DNA of 64,000 nt from Paramacrobiotus metropolitanus (GCF_019649055.1 NW_026570223.1:248001-312000); one strand, 5' to 3'. Numbered from the stretch's first letter, positions 1-12,343 are shown. Translations and numbers: made by a program. The notes: generated by a model not told the origin, from the letters alone.

Positions 1-455
1 AATCAAAATAAGTTATTGTGATAGCCTTGTTGCGCCACGGTGTATCGGCGATTCCCGTTGTCACTGAATTTTTACCGGATTCGTTTCTTTGCTTTTATAG
101 AATGAGGATGAGCCGAAGATGCGAAAGGAATGCAAGTAAAAGAAAATAATTAATACATAATAAAGTACTCCATCACCCATGTTTCCGGTTGGGTTTAATT
201 TTAAAGTGGACGTACGCAAGCAGCAAGGCACATACACGGTTTAATACTGTGCGGTATAAACCGCACCAAATAGGTAAATACAGTATGAACTACTACCATA
301 CGAAGTACATAATTATCCACTCGTCGCCGCCCGCGATTCTCTGGTGCCGGATACTTTTAGTTCACTTTTGGTTTGCTTTGCGTATAGGCGCGAAAGGATT
401 TCCGTGAGTTGATGTAACAAGTAAATAACAGTTTTTTTTTTGACGAGCGCGAAGA
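1..455. other. 5' flank of first BTB/Ub copy
   Basis: No gene is supported here. It is AT-rich sequence directly upstream of the first BTB/ubiquitin-like copy. Parts resemble 3,300-3,470 and 13,010-13,210, which are the upstream flanks of the other copies (for example the stretch ending in a GGTTGGGTT motif), so it is probably the shared upstream region of this family. A T-tract lies at 431-441, just before the start codon. Confidence 0.5.
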
Positions 456-2699
456 ATGGACGGCAAGAGAACGAGGAGGAAATTGAACGTCGATGCGAGT
501 ATGGTTGAAATTGACTATGCGTATACGATGAGACATTCGACGAAGATCTCCAGCGACCTGGACGCGCGCAACTCAATTCGATCTGTCTCGGGTTTCAGCG
601 GCGTAACCACCCAACACTCCCCTCGTTTGACTAAACAGCAGCAGCTGGAAGCAGGATTTTTAGAGCTGATTACCCATTTTCAGCTAGCTGAAATGAGCGC
701 GGCATGTGACGATGTGAGCGGTTTCCTGACGTGCGGCGCAATGTACCATTTCCCGATGGATTCACAGGACCTGCATTACGGGAAGTGGAACGATTTCCGT
801 CAGGGGAAACTGCAACAAGGCGAGTACGGGTTTCACGGACTGGCCACGAAATTTCCCCGTTGCCGGCGTGGCTACAGAACGGAGTTGGACTGCAAGTGTT
901 CCGTAAGTGATCACGTTATTTTGATGCCTCATGGTCACTATGGCTAACTACGTCCGATTGTAAGTCGTAATTCGTTTTCGAGTGCCTCCCATCGCTTTTT
1001 TCTGTGTTCCGATATCGGCCGTACGTGCGGTGTTTTTCATTGAGCATTCTCAGCATTCTGTATAATGCTATCATTACTGATAAGACAGTAGCTGCAGTAC
1101 ATACACCATAATGTTACAGACTTACAGTATAATTATAACTGAATGCCTCCGAGGAGGATTCTGTGGAATTATTGCCACTAATGCTTTGCAGTGCAGGAGA
1201 AGGTTGCGACAGACCGACCGAATGTCAACCGTAGCAAGTCTAACCGTGGTCTGCGGTTTCCGTGGCGGGCCAGCATCCAACTGGAGCGAGTTCCGGTTAA
1301 ATGCATTCTGACGGAGGCACAGCTGGCATTCATCAATCCGGACGCTCGCGGAAGTCCGACTATCCAGGTGAAAATCGCGCCCACCCGTGCCACCAACATG
1401 GACTTCGTCAACAAGAATCTGAGAAACATTAACGGTCAGAGTCAGACTAAGGATGAAATGGAAAAATGCTTTACGTTTTTGAATACACCTAAAAATAATC
1501 TGATTTTGAAGAAAATGTAAATCACGAATTTTTTTATTTTTACTACATAAGAAAATGTACTACATTAGAAGTTTATTAACTTCGTTTCATTACACTTTCT
1601 TTTAACCCCGTAGTTTCCTTTGCCTAAAATTGTATAAGACAAAATAATTTGTGTAAGCCAGTATAGATGTTAAAAAAATGAATTTTTCCAAAATGGTTTT
1701 GATTTAATTCTTACATTACGAAATTTTTATCCTGAACTCACAGGTCAGATCTACAAGGAGTGCTGCCGAGAGCTGGGTATCTTCCGCGAAGTCCATTGTT
1801 TCGTCACCATGCGTGTGCCGGTGCCGCGCTTCTTCGGGAAACTGCTGAAAGAATTCCGGCATACTATTCCCAAGAGTCCCCTACATGCACTTGCGGACGG
1901 GATGGTCTTGACAGGAACGGATAATGTGGTGCTGAAAACGCGACAGGGTGACGTGGAGATTAATCGGCAGATCCTCTGTAACACCTCTCCAACAGCGCGC
2001 GCCATCTTCGCAGTGGGAAAGCAGGGGAAAAGCAGTTCTTACGAACTGAACTATAGTAAGGCGGCCGTTGTAGCAGTGCTGAACGCGGCTGTCAATAAAC
2101 ACGAATCCCTGCCAGTTGATCCACGACGAGCGGCTCCGTTCTTCCTGTACGAAGTTACGAAATTGACGTTAAGTTGGGAGATTCCGCAGTTGAAACTGTG
2201 GACGCAGGTGGCGTTTGTGGAGCGTTTGTGCTATCCGGTCGCAAATTTGGATCAGATCCCCGTCCTGGACGCTCTTCAGGTCATTCTCGACCACGCTGAT
2301 CCCAATGAGGCAGGCAGTCGGATGATTGTTTGTGGACTTATCAGTGTGCTACGCATCCTGCATTCACCGACCGCGCGCTGGACGCTGAATGAGCTGCAGT
2401 GCATAATTGCACTGAAGCCGGCATTGTGGAAGAGCGTTATCCTGCCGATGCGGTTGGTGCCCGACACTTGCATTTTCGTTAAAACCTTGACTGGTAAAAC
2501 TTTCGCAGTCCCGGTTAATCTGGCTTATTGGGTGTATCACCTGAAATGCTGGGTTAAACACAATGCAGTAGGGATTCCGTTGGAGCAGCAGCGATTGATT
2601 TTTGAGGGCACACAGCTGAGCGGTAACGTTACCTTATCGGACTGCGGTATTACCACGGAGGCTACACTGGATCTTCTGCTGCGACTGATGAGCGGATGA
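456..2699 (+). pseudogene. BTB + ubiquitin-like fusion, copy 1 (frameshifted)
   Basis: There are three exons, placed by comparison with the intact copies: 456-902, 1192-1434 and 1744-2699. The start MDGK...KRK is conserved in every copy. Exon 1 is 447 nt where the intact copies have a length of 3n+1. Near 811-818 this copy has about five extra bases after the K-L-Q codons, so the rest of exon 1 reads out of frame (it should read ...[10 protein letters not shown]). Exons 2 and 3 are open in the family frame. Exon 3 encodes a BTB-like segment ([10 protein letters not shown]) followed by a helical region and a C-terminal ubiquitin-like domain. The protein end here is LMSG, not the RGC of the other copies. 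Either this is a recent pseudogene or exon 1 is spliced in a way I cannot see. The function of the family is unknown. Confidence 0.7.
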
Positions 2700-3563
2700 T
2701 GGTAAATGTGCAACAGAACTGGGAATGAAGCGTCAGGACCAGGTTGGAACCACCGGCTGCTATTGTGATGTTGTGATTATTTGCTGTCTGTTTTTTGCAC
2801 AGGTTTGCATAGGATGTTGCTTGTTTGCCCGTTTAAATCTATTTATGTAATTTACTGGATGATTCGCGTTCGTTTCCGGAGTCACGTTTTATGGATTCAA
2901 GTTTTTACGTTTATAGCATAATATATTGTAACTTTTCTCTAACCCCGTTAGAACAATTGTCGATGGTATTAAAGGTCTCTGTAACAACGTGTTGGGTTGT
3001 AAAGCAGTATAAAACGTTGATAAAATGAAAATTGTATTATGCAATGTATGCATAAAAATTGTGATAGCAGCTCTCTTCTTCTGCATCGACGACTTTGTTC
3101 TTTCCCAATCTTCGCTCGTTACTTTTCTGGTCAATGGTGAATCAGGGGCGTGCTTTATTACAATCCTGTATGAGGGACTTATACATTATTCAAAAATTAC
3201 TTGCTTTCATTAATTTTCTCGTCTTGAATTAGCAAGGTATCGTCACATCGTGACTATGGTCGCAGAACGCCTTTGTGCAATTTGATAGCACTTCCCGCTT
3301 CTGTGACTTTGTTGCGCCGCCGTGCGCATGCGGATTCGGTTCTTACTTCTTACCGAATCTTTCTTTACTCTTTGCTTTCTTAAAACGAGGTTGAGCCGAC
3401 GATGAGAAATGAATGCATTACGTAAGCCTGTACCCCATATTTCCGATTGGGTTTAAAATTACTCACGGCCAGTGGATCAAGGAAGTCTGCGACTCTGCAT
3501 AGACATATCGCTCGCATGAGAGTACGTACAATATAGTACTTACTGTATACGCAGCGCAAAACC

Positions 3564-3731
3564 AAGGCCTCGTCCCGAATTCAAAGCGAATCTCGTTGCG
3601 ATACAGCAACTCCACCTCGCGAGGTGGCTTCGCGTACCGTATCTGTAGGCGTGGCCACTGCATACAGCCACCTCGTGTGGTTGAGCAACCGTACCATAGC
3701 GGGATTCGCTTTGAATTCGGGACAAGGCCCA
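3564..3731. repeat. Imperfect inverted repeat, about 60-bp arms
   Basis: The left arm, beginning GTCCCGAATTCAAAGCGAAT at 3572, is matched by its reverse complement ending at 3723. The match continues outward through a GGCCT/AGGCC core and inward to a CCACCTCG...AGGTGG centre. The matching block-B spacer lacks this structure, so it is probably a small palindromic insertion. I found no target duplication. Confidence 0.65.
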
Positions 3732-3786
3732 AGAGTGCATTGAGACGTTTGTCTCCATAACATCGCGGGCGGCGGCTAGAGAATAC

Positions 3787-3849
3787 GACCGTGCTTTCAT
3801 GCACGTACGTGCTTTCAACGAAAACACGGACGTGCATGAAAGCACGGTC
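3787..3849. repeat. Perfect 20-bp hairpin, 23-nt loop
   Basis: Positions 3787-3806 are the exact reverse complement of 3830-3849 (stem begins GACCGTGCTTTC). The loop contains another copy of the GTGCTTTC motif. It lies about 225 bp upstream of the next gene's start codon. Confidence 0.75.
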
Positions 3850-4073
3850 ACGATTTTCACATCCACAGACTGGCTGCAATTCAACAAGCAACATCAGTTG
3901 TTACATCATCCTTAATTTTCGCTGCTGGTTCACGCTGTTTCACGGGGTGGGAATCCGTTGAGGCCTGTTACCATTGTCACAGCGCAATGCGATCAGACGG
4001 GGAACTGTAAGCAGGCCTGCATCTGCGTTCTTCCAGTTTTTTGTTTTGTTCGATTAGTTCTGAGGGCTACAAC

Positions 4074-6552
4074 ATGGACGGCCAGGGGACGAAGAGAAAA
4101 TTGGATGTCACTGAGGATGAATACTCCATCACACATTCGACGGAGAACGTCCACGGCCTGGACGAGCACATCGTCAGCCGCCATGTCTCCATTCAATCGT
4201 TCTCGGAAGTCGATGATGACAGCGTAACCGCACAGTCCTACCAGTACGCCCGTCAAAATGAACAGCGACAGTTGGAAACGGGATTTCTGGAAGCGCTTAC
4301 CCAGTGTCTGCTCGCTCAAATGGACGCGAAGGATGACAGTGGGATGAGTTTCTTAACGTGCCGCGCCTTCTATCATTTTCAAATGGATTTAGAAGATCTG
4401 CAGTCAGGGAAGTGGAACGATTTTGGTCAGGGGAAATTGCAGCGAGTCCGGGTGTCACAGACTAGCCACGAAATTTCCCCACTGCCAGCGTGGCTGGAGA
4501 ACGGCGTTGGACTGCAAGTGTTCTGTACGTGATCGTGTTAATTCGTTGACTTTCGCGCTTCGCGTAAAGGTTGCTCTAGTTGAAAACGACGTGGTTAAAT
4601 TATCAAATTATTTAACAGGCGCTGCGTGCTTGGCACTTACTTCCATGCATTTAATCCGAAAAACTTGAGCATTTTTTAATAAAATTTCCAGTGATTTTTT
4701 CGGTAAAATCGTTTGTTGGCTTTGCGCGAGGGTTAACATTTTATAGTTTTTTGAAACACTTGCTATGACCTGAAGCAATCTGTGTACGAGTAGTATGATT
4801 CGTAGCATCTGAAACGGTAATAAAACAGTACGACAGTGATCAGTCTTATGTCGTAGTGCGATGCGCCAGTCTTTGCGACCACGTGCGAAGATGATTTAAT
4901 TGAGTCGAGTCGCATAATAACAGGAGGTACCGGCAGCTAATCTATCTCTTTTAAAACTGCATTGTTGACTGTTTTGAGGAACTATTGTACACTGCTAATT
5001 TTGGTTCTGGTAACTACCTATGTATTCAACTGACATGATGCTTTGCAGTCCAGAGCAAGGTGGCGACAAACCGACCGCACACCTCCGATAGCGAGTCCAA
5101 GCATGGTTTCGAGATTCCATGGCAGGCCAAGATCCAACTGGAACAAATTCCGGACGAGTGCATCTTGATGGAGGTGCAGTTGGCGTTCATTAACCCGGAC
5201 GGTCACGGAAGTCCGACCGTCAAGGTGACAATGGCGCCACCCCATGCCACCTACATCAGCTTCGTCAACAACGTACTGAAGGAAATCAACGGTTAGAGTC
5301 AAACTGAGGTGGAAATCTGGGATATTTTAGCCTTGTTTTTGAAATGGGTTAAAATTTAGCTATACAAAATGTTTTGTTATAACAATTTACCCATTGGTTT
5401 TCATCAGATCTTTCTTTGGCCGCGGGGATTTTTTTTGCTTTGATTTGGGGCAATAAAAATTGATTTGAACATTTTATAAAACTACTCTGTAAATTAAAAT
5501 CAGTTCAATTAAGCAGCTTGAAGAACGCTTAGGTCAGTGTCGTTTTTAAGTTATTTAAATTCAACGTTAGAGATATTAACAGTGTGATTTGGACCCTACG
5601 AGTAGGTCAGACATATTCTGAGTGCTGCCATGAGCTGGGTATCTTCCGCCAAGCATACTGTTTCGTCACCATGCGTGTGCCGCTGCTGCGCTTCATATCG
5701 AAACTGCTGAAAAAGTTCCGGCGGACCATCCCGAACTGTCCGCCACTTACGGATGAGATAGCCTTGGCAGGAGCGGATAATGTGGTGCTGAAAACACGAC
5801 AGGGTAAAGTGGAGACGGATCGGCAGGTCCTGGTTGGTCTATCTCCAGCAGCGCGTGCCCTCTTCGCAGTGGGAAAACTCGGAAAAGTCAGTTCATTCGA
5901 AGTGGACTGTAGTAAAGTGGCCCTTATGACCGTGGTCGGCGCGGCTGTGCGTAAACACGAATCTCTGCCAGTTGACCCATGCCAAACGGCTCTGTGTTTT
6001 CTGTACGAGGTCATGAAGTTGGCGTTAAGTTGGGAGATTCCGCAGCTGTCACTGTGGACACAGGTGGCGTTTGTGGAGCGCTGGTGCCATCCGGTCGTCA
6101 ATCTGGAGCAGATCCCCGTCCTGGATGCTATCCGTGCCATCTGTGAATATGCCGATCCCGAGAAAGCGGGCAGTCGGATGATTGTGTGTGGGCTTATCAC
6201 TGCACTGCGCATTCTGCATTCACCGATCGCGTCCTGGACGCTGGATGAGATGCAGCGGTTAATTGCACCGTACCCGGCATTATGGGAGCACTTTCTCCCG
6301 CTGGCCCGGCTGGTTCTGGATACAAGCATTCTCGTTAAAACTGTGACTGGTCGCATCATCACGATCGCGGTTAACCTTGGCTTTTCGGCATATCAGGTGA
6401 AATGCTGTATCCAGGAGAAAGAAGGGATCCCCGTGGATCAGCAGCGACTTCTTTATGCCGGCAAACAGCTAAGCGACAACGTCACCTTAGCGGATTACGG
6501 TATTAAAGCGGAGGCTATCGTACATCTCGTAGTGAGAAAGCGCGGATGCTGA
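4074..6552 (+). CDS. BTB-like + ubiquitin-like fusion protein, copy 2 (intact)
   Basis: Exons 4074-4524, 5049-5291 and 5606-6552 have GT/AG borders and compatible phases (451 + 243 + 947 nt = 547 codons, 546 residues). Residues 1-230, from exons 1 and 2, form a domain I do not recognise; it is conserved in all copies (LETGFLE..., [20 protein letters not shown]). Exon 3 opens with GQTYSECC, then a segment that looks like a BTB/POZ fold ([11 protein letters not shown]...[12 protein letters not shown]), then helices that could be BACK-like. The last 75 residues are clearly ubiquitin-like ([32 protein letters not shown]). The terminus is RKRGC, so the conjugating Gly-Gly of ubiquitin is absent. 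BTB proteins often act as cullin-3 adaptors, but no such role is shown here. The ubiquitin call is firm; the BTB call is moderate. The donor of intron 1 is GTACGT. Confidence 0.82.
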
Positions 6553-7584
6553 AATTGTGGACCGCACTTGAGATCGGAAGCATGAAATTGAAACCGCTTG
6601 GGTGGCGCTTGTAGTGGATAAAATTCTGTAAACTTCTGTTCTGCAGAACTTTTCTGTTTTATAACTTTTGTCCATATAAATTTGTCTTTAGGAATTTACT
6701 TGATCATCTTCGTTTTGTTTCTAAATGGATCTTATTGGGTAATTAATTTTGTTATATAATACTGTATTGTACCTATTAGTTTGTGCGATCGCTTCCATTT
6801 CCCTGGCTTGTCTTTTAATATAAAGTGTAAACAGAATTTCTATAGAAGTATCGTTTTCAACTTTACTTGGTGCTTGTGGATTTGGAGGTTAATGGCTAAT
6901 TAAGTGCAAATTAAAAAGTGTGTTACATGTATGGAATAATGACATTGTAAGTGACTTGGCTTGAAGATAATCGGTCGATGGATGGGATTTAAGGGACACT
7001 GGTGGCGGTTTATTTAGGAGCTTGTTCAGAGGCGCAGTACTTAGTGACTATGTACCAGAACAAGTACATTGTACTGTACTATTTATGTAGAAATCGACAG
7101 ATCGGTCCCCCGCCACGCCTACTCTCCCTATTATTTTTTGTCGTGCACGGTACGTGCATACGCGTACTACCGAACGTATATCCGCTCGCGCGATGCCCTA
7201 CCGACTTATGGAACTTCCAACTGATTACAGTCTGAATACGGTACTTATTGGTTTTTACCAAAGTCAGTAAATTTAACTCGGTAATAAATCGTTTTGGTTT
7301 TGCGCTCGGTAATAAATCACTTTAGCGTTGAGCGATCCGCTGTAGAAGGATACAGTACCTGCTTCGAGTTAATATCAGCATCATCTTCTCTGAATTACTT
7401 TCATTGCTGGCTCAGATTAATTAATATTCGTCCTGTCATTTCAGGGGGACCTGATTTTCGGGTAAGTTGTGAGCCGTGATTGTGAGCGTATGGAAATCGC
7501 GATGGACTTGTGCAGCTCAAGTACAGCCGTTGGTATGTACGTCTAATTTCTTGTTTTGTTCCGTTAGTTGATGAACGATAAGAG
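6553..7584. other. Spacer between BTB/Ub copies 2 and 3
   Basis: No gene seen. The first 350 bp resemble the 3' flank of the copy at 16,160 (19,334-19,700). The last 350 bp resemble the 5' flank of the copy at 22,573 (22,270-22,572). This is as expected if the whole segment was duplicated. Confidence 0.55.
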
Positions 7585-8223
7585 ATGGACGGCGACGGCA
7601 AGGGAACGAAGAGAAAACTGAATGTCGTGGAGAGCTGGAAAGAGGATTTTTGGAATTGCTGAGCCATTGTCAACTGGCCAACATGAACGCGACGGAGGAC
7701 AATGAGATGGGTTTCTTGACGTGCCGCGCCATGTATACCTTCCAGATGGATTTGCAGAAGCTGAAGACCGCGGCGTGGAATGACTCTCGTCTGGGGAAAC
7801 TGCAGCGAGTGCGGTTGAAGTGGACCGGCCACGAAATCACCCCATTGCCAGCGTGGTTGGAGAACGGCGTTGGATTGGAAGGGTTCTGTAAGTGACCTTT
7901 GTATATCGTCGTGTGATGCGCCTGTCCGTGAGTTGTGAGTCCGTGAATTTATTTGAGTCGCATCCTAAATTCCTAATTGAGTCTATGACTAGAAATTCCC
8001 TCAGCCTATCTCATTGACCTTTTTCAGCAAATTGCGCCGAACAATTTTGACTGATGAAGGATTGTTTTACAATGTTCCTTTTGGGTTCTGCTAAGGCATC
8101 CCCATGGATCAGCAGCGACTGATGTTCGGCGGCAGACAGCTGAGCGACAATGCTACCTTATTGGACTGCGGGATTACCAGCGGGGCTGCAGTACATCTTC
8201 TCTACCGATTTAGAGGATTCTAA
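7585..8223 (+). pseudogene. BTB/Ub fusion, copy 3, double-deletion remnant
   Basis: The start [16 protein letters not shown] is the same as in the copy at 22,573. A deletion then joins GTGGAG directly to AGCTGG, removing about 130 bp of exon 1 and causing a stop after about 25 codons. The rest of exon 1 (7,640-7,888) is present, with the usual TTCT|GTAAGT donor. Intron 1 then runs to 8,092, where GTTCTGCTA joins straight to the ubiquitin-like part of exon 3 ([13 protein letters not shown]...). Exon 2, the BTB-like part and the first third of the ubiquitin-like domain are missing. The remaining C-terminus ends in YRFRGF, with Phe in place of the final Cys. Confidence 0.85.
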
Positions 8224-8310
8224 AACCGTTGGTGAAATTGGATTTGGAAGGATCCAGGTGGAACTGTAGGTGGTTTTTAGGGTGGATAAATGGACATACG
8301 ATTTTTTCTC

Positions 8311-8765
8311 AGCTATATTACGCCTGAGCGCATTAACGTTTCGGTTTTGTCTTTATAAACTTAGGTAATCTAGTTTCCGTTTTTGAAGCGTTTTTATGGA
8401 TTACAGATCATTATGTGTTTTTACATTATGCATGTTCACACTGACAGTATTATGCGTTCACATACAGAAGTCATTTTCATCGTTTAAAAGGAATTAAAGG
8501 ATTATTCAAAGTCATTGGATGATACGATTCCGGTTTTCTAAGCTATATTACGCCTGAGCGCATTAACGTTTCGGTTTTGTCTTTATAAACTTAGGTAATC
8601 TAGTTTCCGTTTTTGAAGCGTTTTTATGGATTACAGATCATTATGTGTTTTTACATTATGCATGTTCACACTGACAGTATTATGCGTTCACATACAGAAG
8701 TCATTTTCATCGTTTAAAAGGAATTAAAGGATTATTCAAAGTCATTGGATGATACGATTCCGGTT
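8311..8765. repeat. Two-copy tandem duplication, 230-bp period
   Basis: Units 8311-8540 and 8541-8765 are virtually identical and start with AGCTATATTACGCCTGAGCG. The equivalent block-B interval (28,725-28,930) holds a single divergent unit, so the doubling is recent and local. No gene is seen. Confidence 0.9.
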
Positions 8766-9514
8766 AACTATTACATGCTGATACGTTCATTATACAAAAA
8801 GTCGTAAAAACGTTTTATTCACAATTCACATTGTGGATGGATAATGGATTGCATCGTTTATAGTACTGTTCGTGTTGAAGTTTTCCTTGTACACAAAACC
8901 CGGAAAACTTGTACCGATCCGGCAATACAGAAAATACAACTATACGTCATACAATATCGTTGATACCATAAAGCAATGTCTACATCGCCGGCTGCTCCGT
9001 GGGAGCAATAATGAGCACCTTGATGCACACATACGGCGGCGCGTTGACGACATAGGCAATGACATCGGCAATGTCCTGCGCCTCCAGGAGCTTCATGCCG
9101 GAGCCGGCGAGCGCCAGCTTTTTGACATTCTCCTCACAAACCCATCGGTTGCCGAAGTCGGTCTGCACGCCACCCGGGCTAATGCTCTGTTAAAATGTCA
9201 GACGCTATAAACGTCGATGGAACAATAATTATTATGTTGGAGAACTCGGGACTGACCGTTACGCGGATCTTTTTGGAAATTTCCTTCACTTCACGGTACA
9301 GCGCCTCCGTCAGAGCGATGACCATGTGTTTGGTGGCCGAGTAAAAGTGGGCGGTGGCCCACGGAGGCACCGCGTGTCCAGCCATGCAGCCCCATGCTGT
9401 ACATACAGAGTTGCATTATTTACCGTATAATTATGATGCGGCATTAGCAGTCTTGCCGATTGCTTATAAGAACGCTTTGTCTGGTCAGTAACAATGATTG
9501 AAAACCAAAGCTTT

Positions 9515-11511
9515 TCGACCGAAGCGTAGCGAAAGTCTTCTATGTTCAAGGATAATGAAAAATGTGGTGTCTGTGCGTCGGTCACCGCCACCAAATGCAC
9601 ATATGCGCGGCGGTATGTGATACCTGACGCACATATGCACGCTGGCCGTATATACTCAAGGCAAATGTAATTCATGGTGTCTGTGCGTCGGTCACCGCCA
9701 TCAAATGCACATATGCTCGGTGGTATGTGTTACCTGACGGCGTCAGGTAACACTGCTGACGCACATATGCACGATGCTGACGCACATATGCACGCTGGCC
9801 GTATATACTCAAGGCAAATGTAATTCATGGTGTCTGTGCGTCGGTCACCGCCATCAAATGCACATATGCGCGGTGGTATGTGTTACCTGATGCACATATG
9901 CACGCTGGCCGTATATACTCAAGGCGAATGTAATTCATGGTGTCTGTGCGTCGGTCACCGAAACCAAATGCACATATGCGCGGTGGTATGTGTTACCTGA
10001 CGCACATATGCACGATGGCCGTATATACTCAAGGCAAATGTAATTCATGGTGTCTGTGCGTCGGTCACCGCCACCAAATGCACATATGCGCGTTGGTATG
10101 TGTTACCTGACGCACATATGCACGCTGGCCGTATATACTCAAGACAAATGTAATTCATGGTGTCTGTGCGTCGGTCACCGCCACCAAATGCACATATGCG
10201 CGGCGGTATGTGTTACCTGACGCACATATGCACGCTGGCCGAATATACTCAAGGCAAATGTAATTCATGGTGTCTGTGCGTCGGTCACCGCCACCAAATG
10301 CACATACGAGCGGTGGTATGTGTTATTTGACGCACATATGCACGCTGGCCGTATATACTGTACTCGCGGCACATGTAACTCGTGGTGTCTGTACGTCGGT
10401 CACCACCGCGAAAGGCAAATATGCATGGTGATGTTTGCAGGCCGGATGCGCACATATACACTTTAGCCGTATGCATTGGCCGGTGGTCATCTCCCGATAT
10501 GATCAAAAGATTACTTATTGCTTTTCCTTTTATGTAAAAATGGCAAAAGAGCGCTACAAAAGCGTCTAAGATTGCGTTTTTGCAATTCACAAGCGACGAG
10601 TTTCGTTATCAATAATGGAATCATTAGTCGATGGTGACAGGGACAATATACCGTTTGTCTGCTGAAAATTTTTGAATTAGTCTCCTAGCTGGGTGTTGCA
10701 GACGCTGTCCAGTAGACCAGTACCATAATACGGCTGCCTTACACTCCTCTCATGAGTTATGTCACCCACTTCGGCCTCATGACATTTGCGCAACCTAACA
10801 AAAACCAAGAAACCGAAGAATACGTCACTCGACCGACCGGCAATCGTGCATTTCCATTTCCTCACAGGCATTTTTGATGTGCCTCAAAATAGCAAACACA
10901 ATAAACCCGTGCACTTAAAAACCAAAACCAATTAATATTCCGGTATTAAGGAGTTCCACCTAGAAAGTTGTCTAATTAGAATCGTAATAGGTCAGCATTG
11001 CTCGGCGCAATTTCGTGGAAATGGTAATCCTCCGGCTAGGTTGGTGTCACCAGTTTTTTGACATGATGGACCTATTCTTGGATTCTGCTTTTCAGTCTTG
11101 GCGTTTTATAAACCGCCACGATCGTTAACAAATCCAACACTTTACACCGTATTCAGAAGATAATTCTACCATTGACTACTCTGCATATGTACATATTGTG
11201 GCAGCGACCTCCCATAGCTCTGCATGAACCGGCATAAATTATTCCACAAGGGCAGAAGAAATTAAGATTTTTTACAATTCAAAACATGTATTGAAAACAT
11301 TCACTTACCTGCAAAATTTTACATAAATGCCTACCGGGGCAAAAGGCCGAGATTTCACTTGTCACTCTACTAAAAATTCTACCAAACGGGGTGAGATTAT
11401 TAAATAATCGAGGAGGATTGCCTACAGAAAAAGGGTTGCCAATCACTCTACGCATAGTCCTGTTACGCTTCGGTCTTGCAGTGCCCGCAAATAGCGAGTG
11501 CACTTTCCTAG
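9515..11511 (+). mobile_element. Helitron/Helentron-like non-autonomous element, family 2, copy 1
   Basis: It is 1,997 bp. The limits come from comparing it with 13,600-16,035: identity begins at TCGACCGAAGCGTAGCGAA and ends at CACTTTCCTAG. The 5' terminal GACCGAAGCGT is repeated in inverted form as ACGCTTCGGTC about 36-47 bp before the 3' end. This asymmetric arrangement is described for Helitron2/Helentron elements. A short AGTGC...GCACT stem lies seven bases before the end. There is no target duplication: comparing intron 3 of the intact SDR paralog suggests a simple insertion in a T-rich site. No Rep/helicase is encoded. It holds a 110-bp minisatellite and about 1.05 kb of non-repetitive DNA. 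Confidence 0.65.
9563..10462. repeat. 110-bp minisatellite inside family-2 element (about 7-8 units)
   Basis: Successive starts of TGGTGTCTGTGCGTCGG are 110 bp apart (9828 to 9938, for example). Each unit holds CACATATGCGCGG and TGACGCACATATGCACG palindromic motifs. One unit is enlarged to about 155 bp by an inverted GACGGCGTCAGG segment, and the same odd unit is present in copy 2. Short open frames in the array are by-products. Confidence 0.92.
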
Positions 11512-12343
11512 TATAGACAGTGTTTTCAAGTACCTGTTGATGTTGATAATATGACCGTCGGTGATCTGGTCCTTGGTTATCAATCGCAGCGCTTCACGGG
11601 CGCAGATAGGCAATCCCATAACGTTTACCTGAAGGGAAAATTTTGAAATTTCTTTTCGTGCAGTTCTTATTGAAAACACCTATGTAGCCTCGCATACAAG
11701 AGTATTTTCTATAATTGTATTTTATCATTTTTATGAACGGATCACACCCTGTACATCTATCATCTCGCGCCACTGGTCCGCGCTGCCGGTTACTAGCGTA
11801 TCGGGTTTGGCCATGCCGGCATTATTCACAAGGACGTCCACGTGTTTGTGGGTCTTCTAGATCTTCGCAAACATGCGCTTGATGTCCTCCTCTTTGGTGA
11901 TGTCGCACTTGATGGCGCGGACGGTACCGGAGCCTTTGGGGAGAGTGTTGTTTAACGCCTACAACGTATGCGCTAAATTTAACTATGAGCATGTGTTCCT
12001 TCCCTCCCAAAAGAACATGAATCAACGCCGTCACTATACAAATAAGATATTTCGTACTTATACTTGAACGTTTTATCGTTTACCTCGATTTTTTCCAGGT
12101 TTCGCGCGCATCCGATGACATTCATTCCCTGGCGTGCCAGCGTTTCCGCCGCGGCCAGTCCGATACCGGAGGATGCTCCCGTCACCAGCGCTGTGCGAAT
12201 TCGCCAACGATCCATTTTTGTGGAAGAAAATTGCAGAGCCTGCGCAAAGAACTCAGGCGATTAGCACAACGTGGTAACTGGCGTGCAGTTGGAGAATAAA
12301 GTTATTCCACTGAATGGAACATTCTTCAGTCAGTCGACCGGAT

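Larger units (their letters stand above)
2700..4073. other. Spacer between BTB/Ub copies 1 and 2
   Basis: No convincing coding region. It is similar along its length to 12,454-13,560 in the duplicated block, for example 2,860-2,930 against 12,600-12,670 and 3,225-3,440 against 12,960-13,190. It contains two strong inverted repeats, listed separately. The last 100 bp is a pyrimidine-rich stretch ending in a GTTCGATTAGTT motif, which also precedes the copy at 16,160. Confidence 0.6.
8980..12215 (-). pseudogene. DHRS11-like SDR oxidoreductase with nonsense mutation and transposon in intron 3
   Basis: Five exons on the minus strand correspond one to one with the intact gene at 29,827-31,042: 12215-12084, 11958-11755, 11628-11534, about 9,400-9,257 and 9186-8980. 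Exon 1 encodes the NADP-binding TGASSGIG motif and exon 4 the YSATK active-site motif of classical SDRs. Exon 2 has an in-frame TAG where the paralog has GAG (MFAEIEKTHKH), which truncates the protein before the NNAG motif. Exon 4 also has seven extra bases at its start (GGGGCTG inserted by SMAGH), which shifts the frame. A 2-kb Helitron-like element occupies intron 3. Two independent lesions make a pseudogene likely; a sequencing error at one of them cannot be excluded. It is the block-A duplicate of the 31,042 gene. Confidence 0.8.

Noticed and set aside
456-947. Single-exon reading of the first ORF past 902
   Set aside because: Paralogs show a GTAAGT donor at this point and a downstream exon 2. 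The extra codons are intron.
9563-10462. CRISPR-like array
   Set aside because: The repeat units are contiguous and similar along their whole 110 bp, with no variable spacers. The genome is eukaryotic. It is a minisatellite within a transposon.
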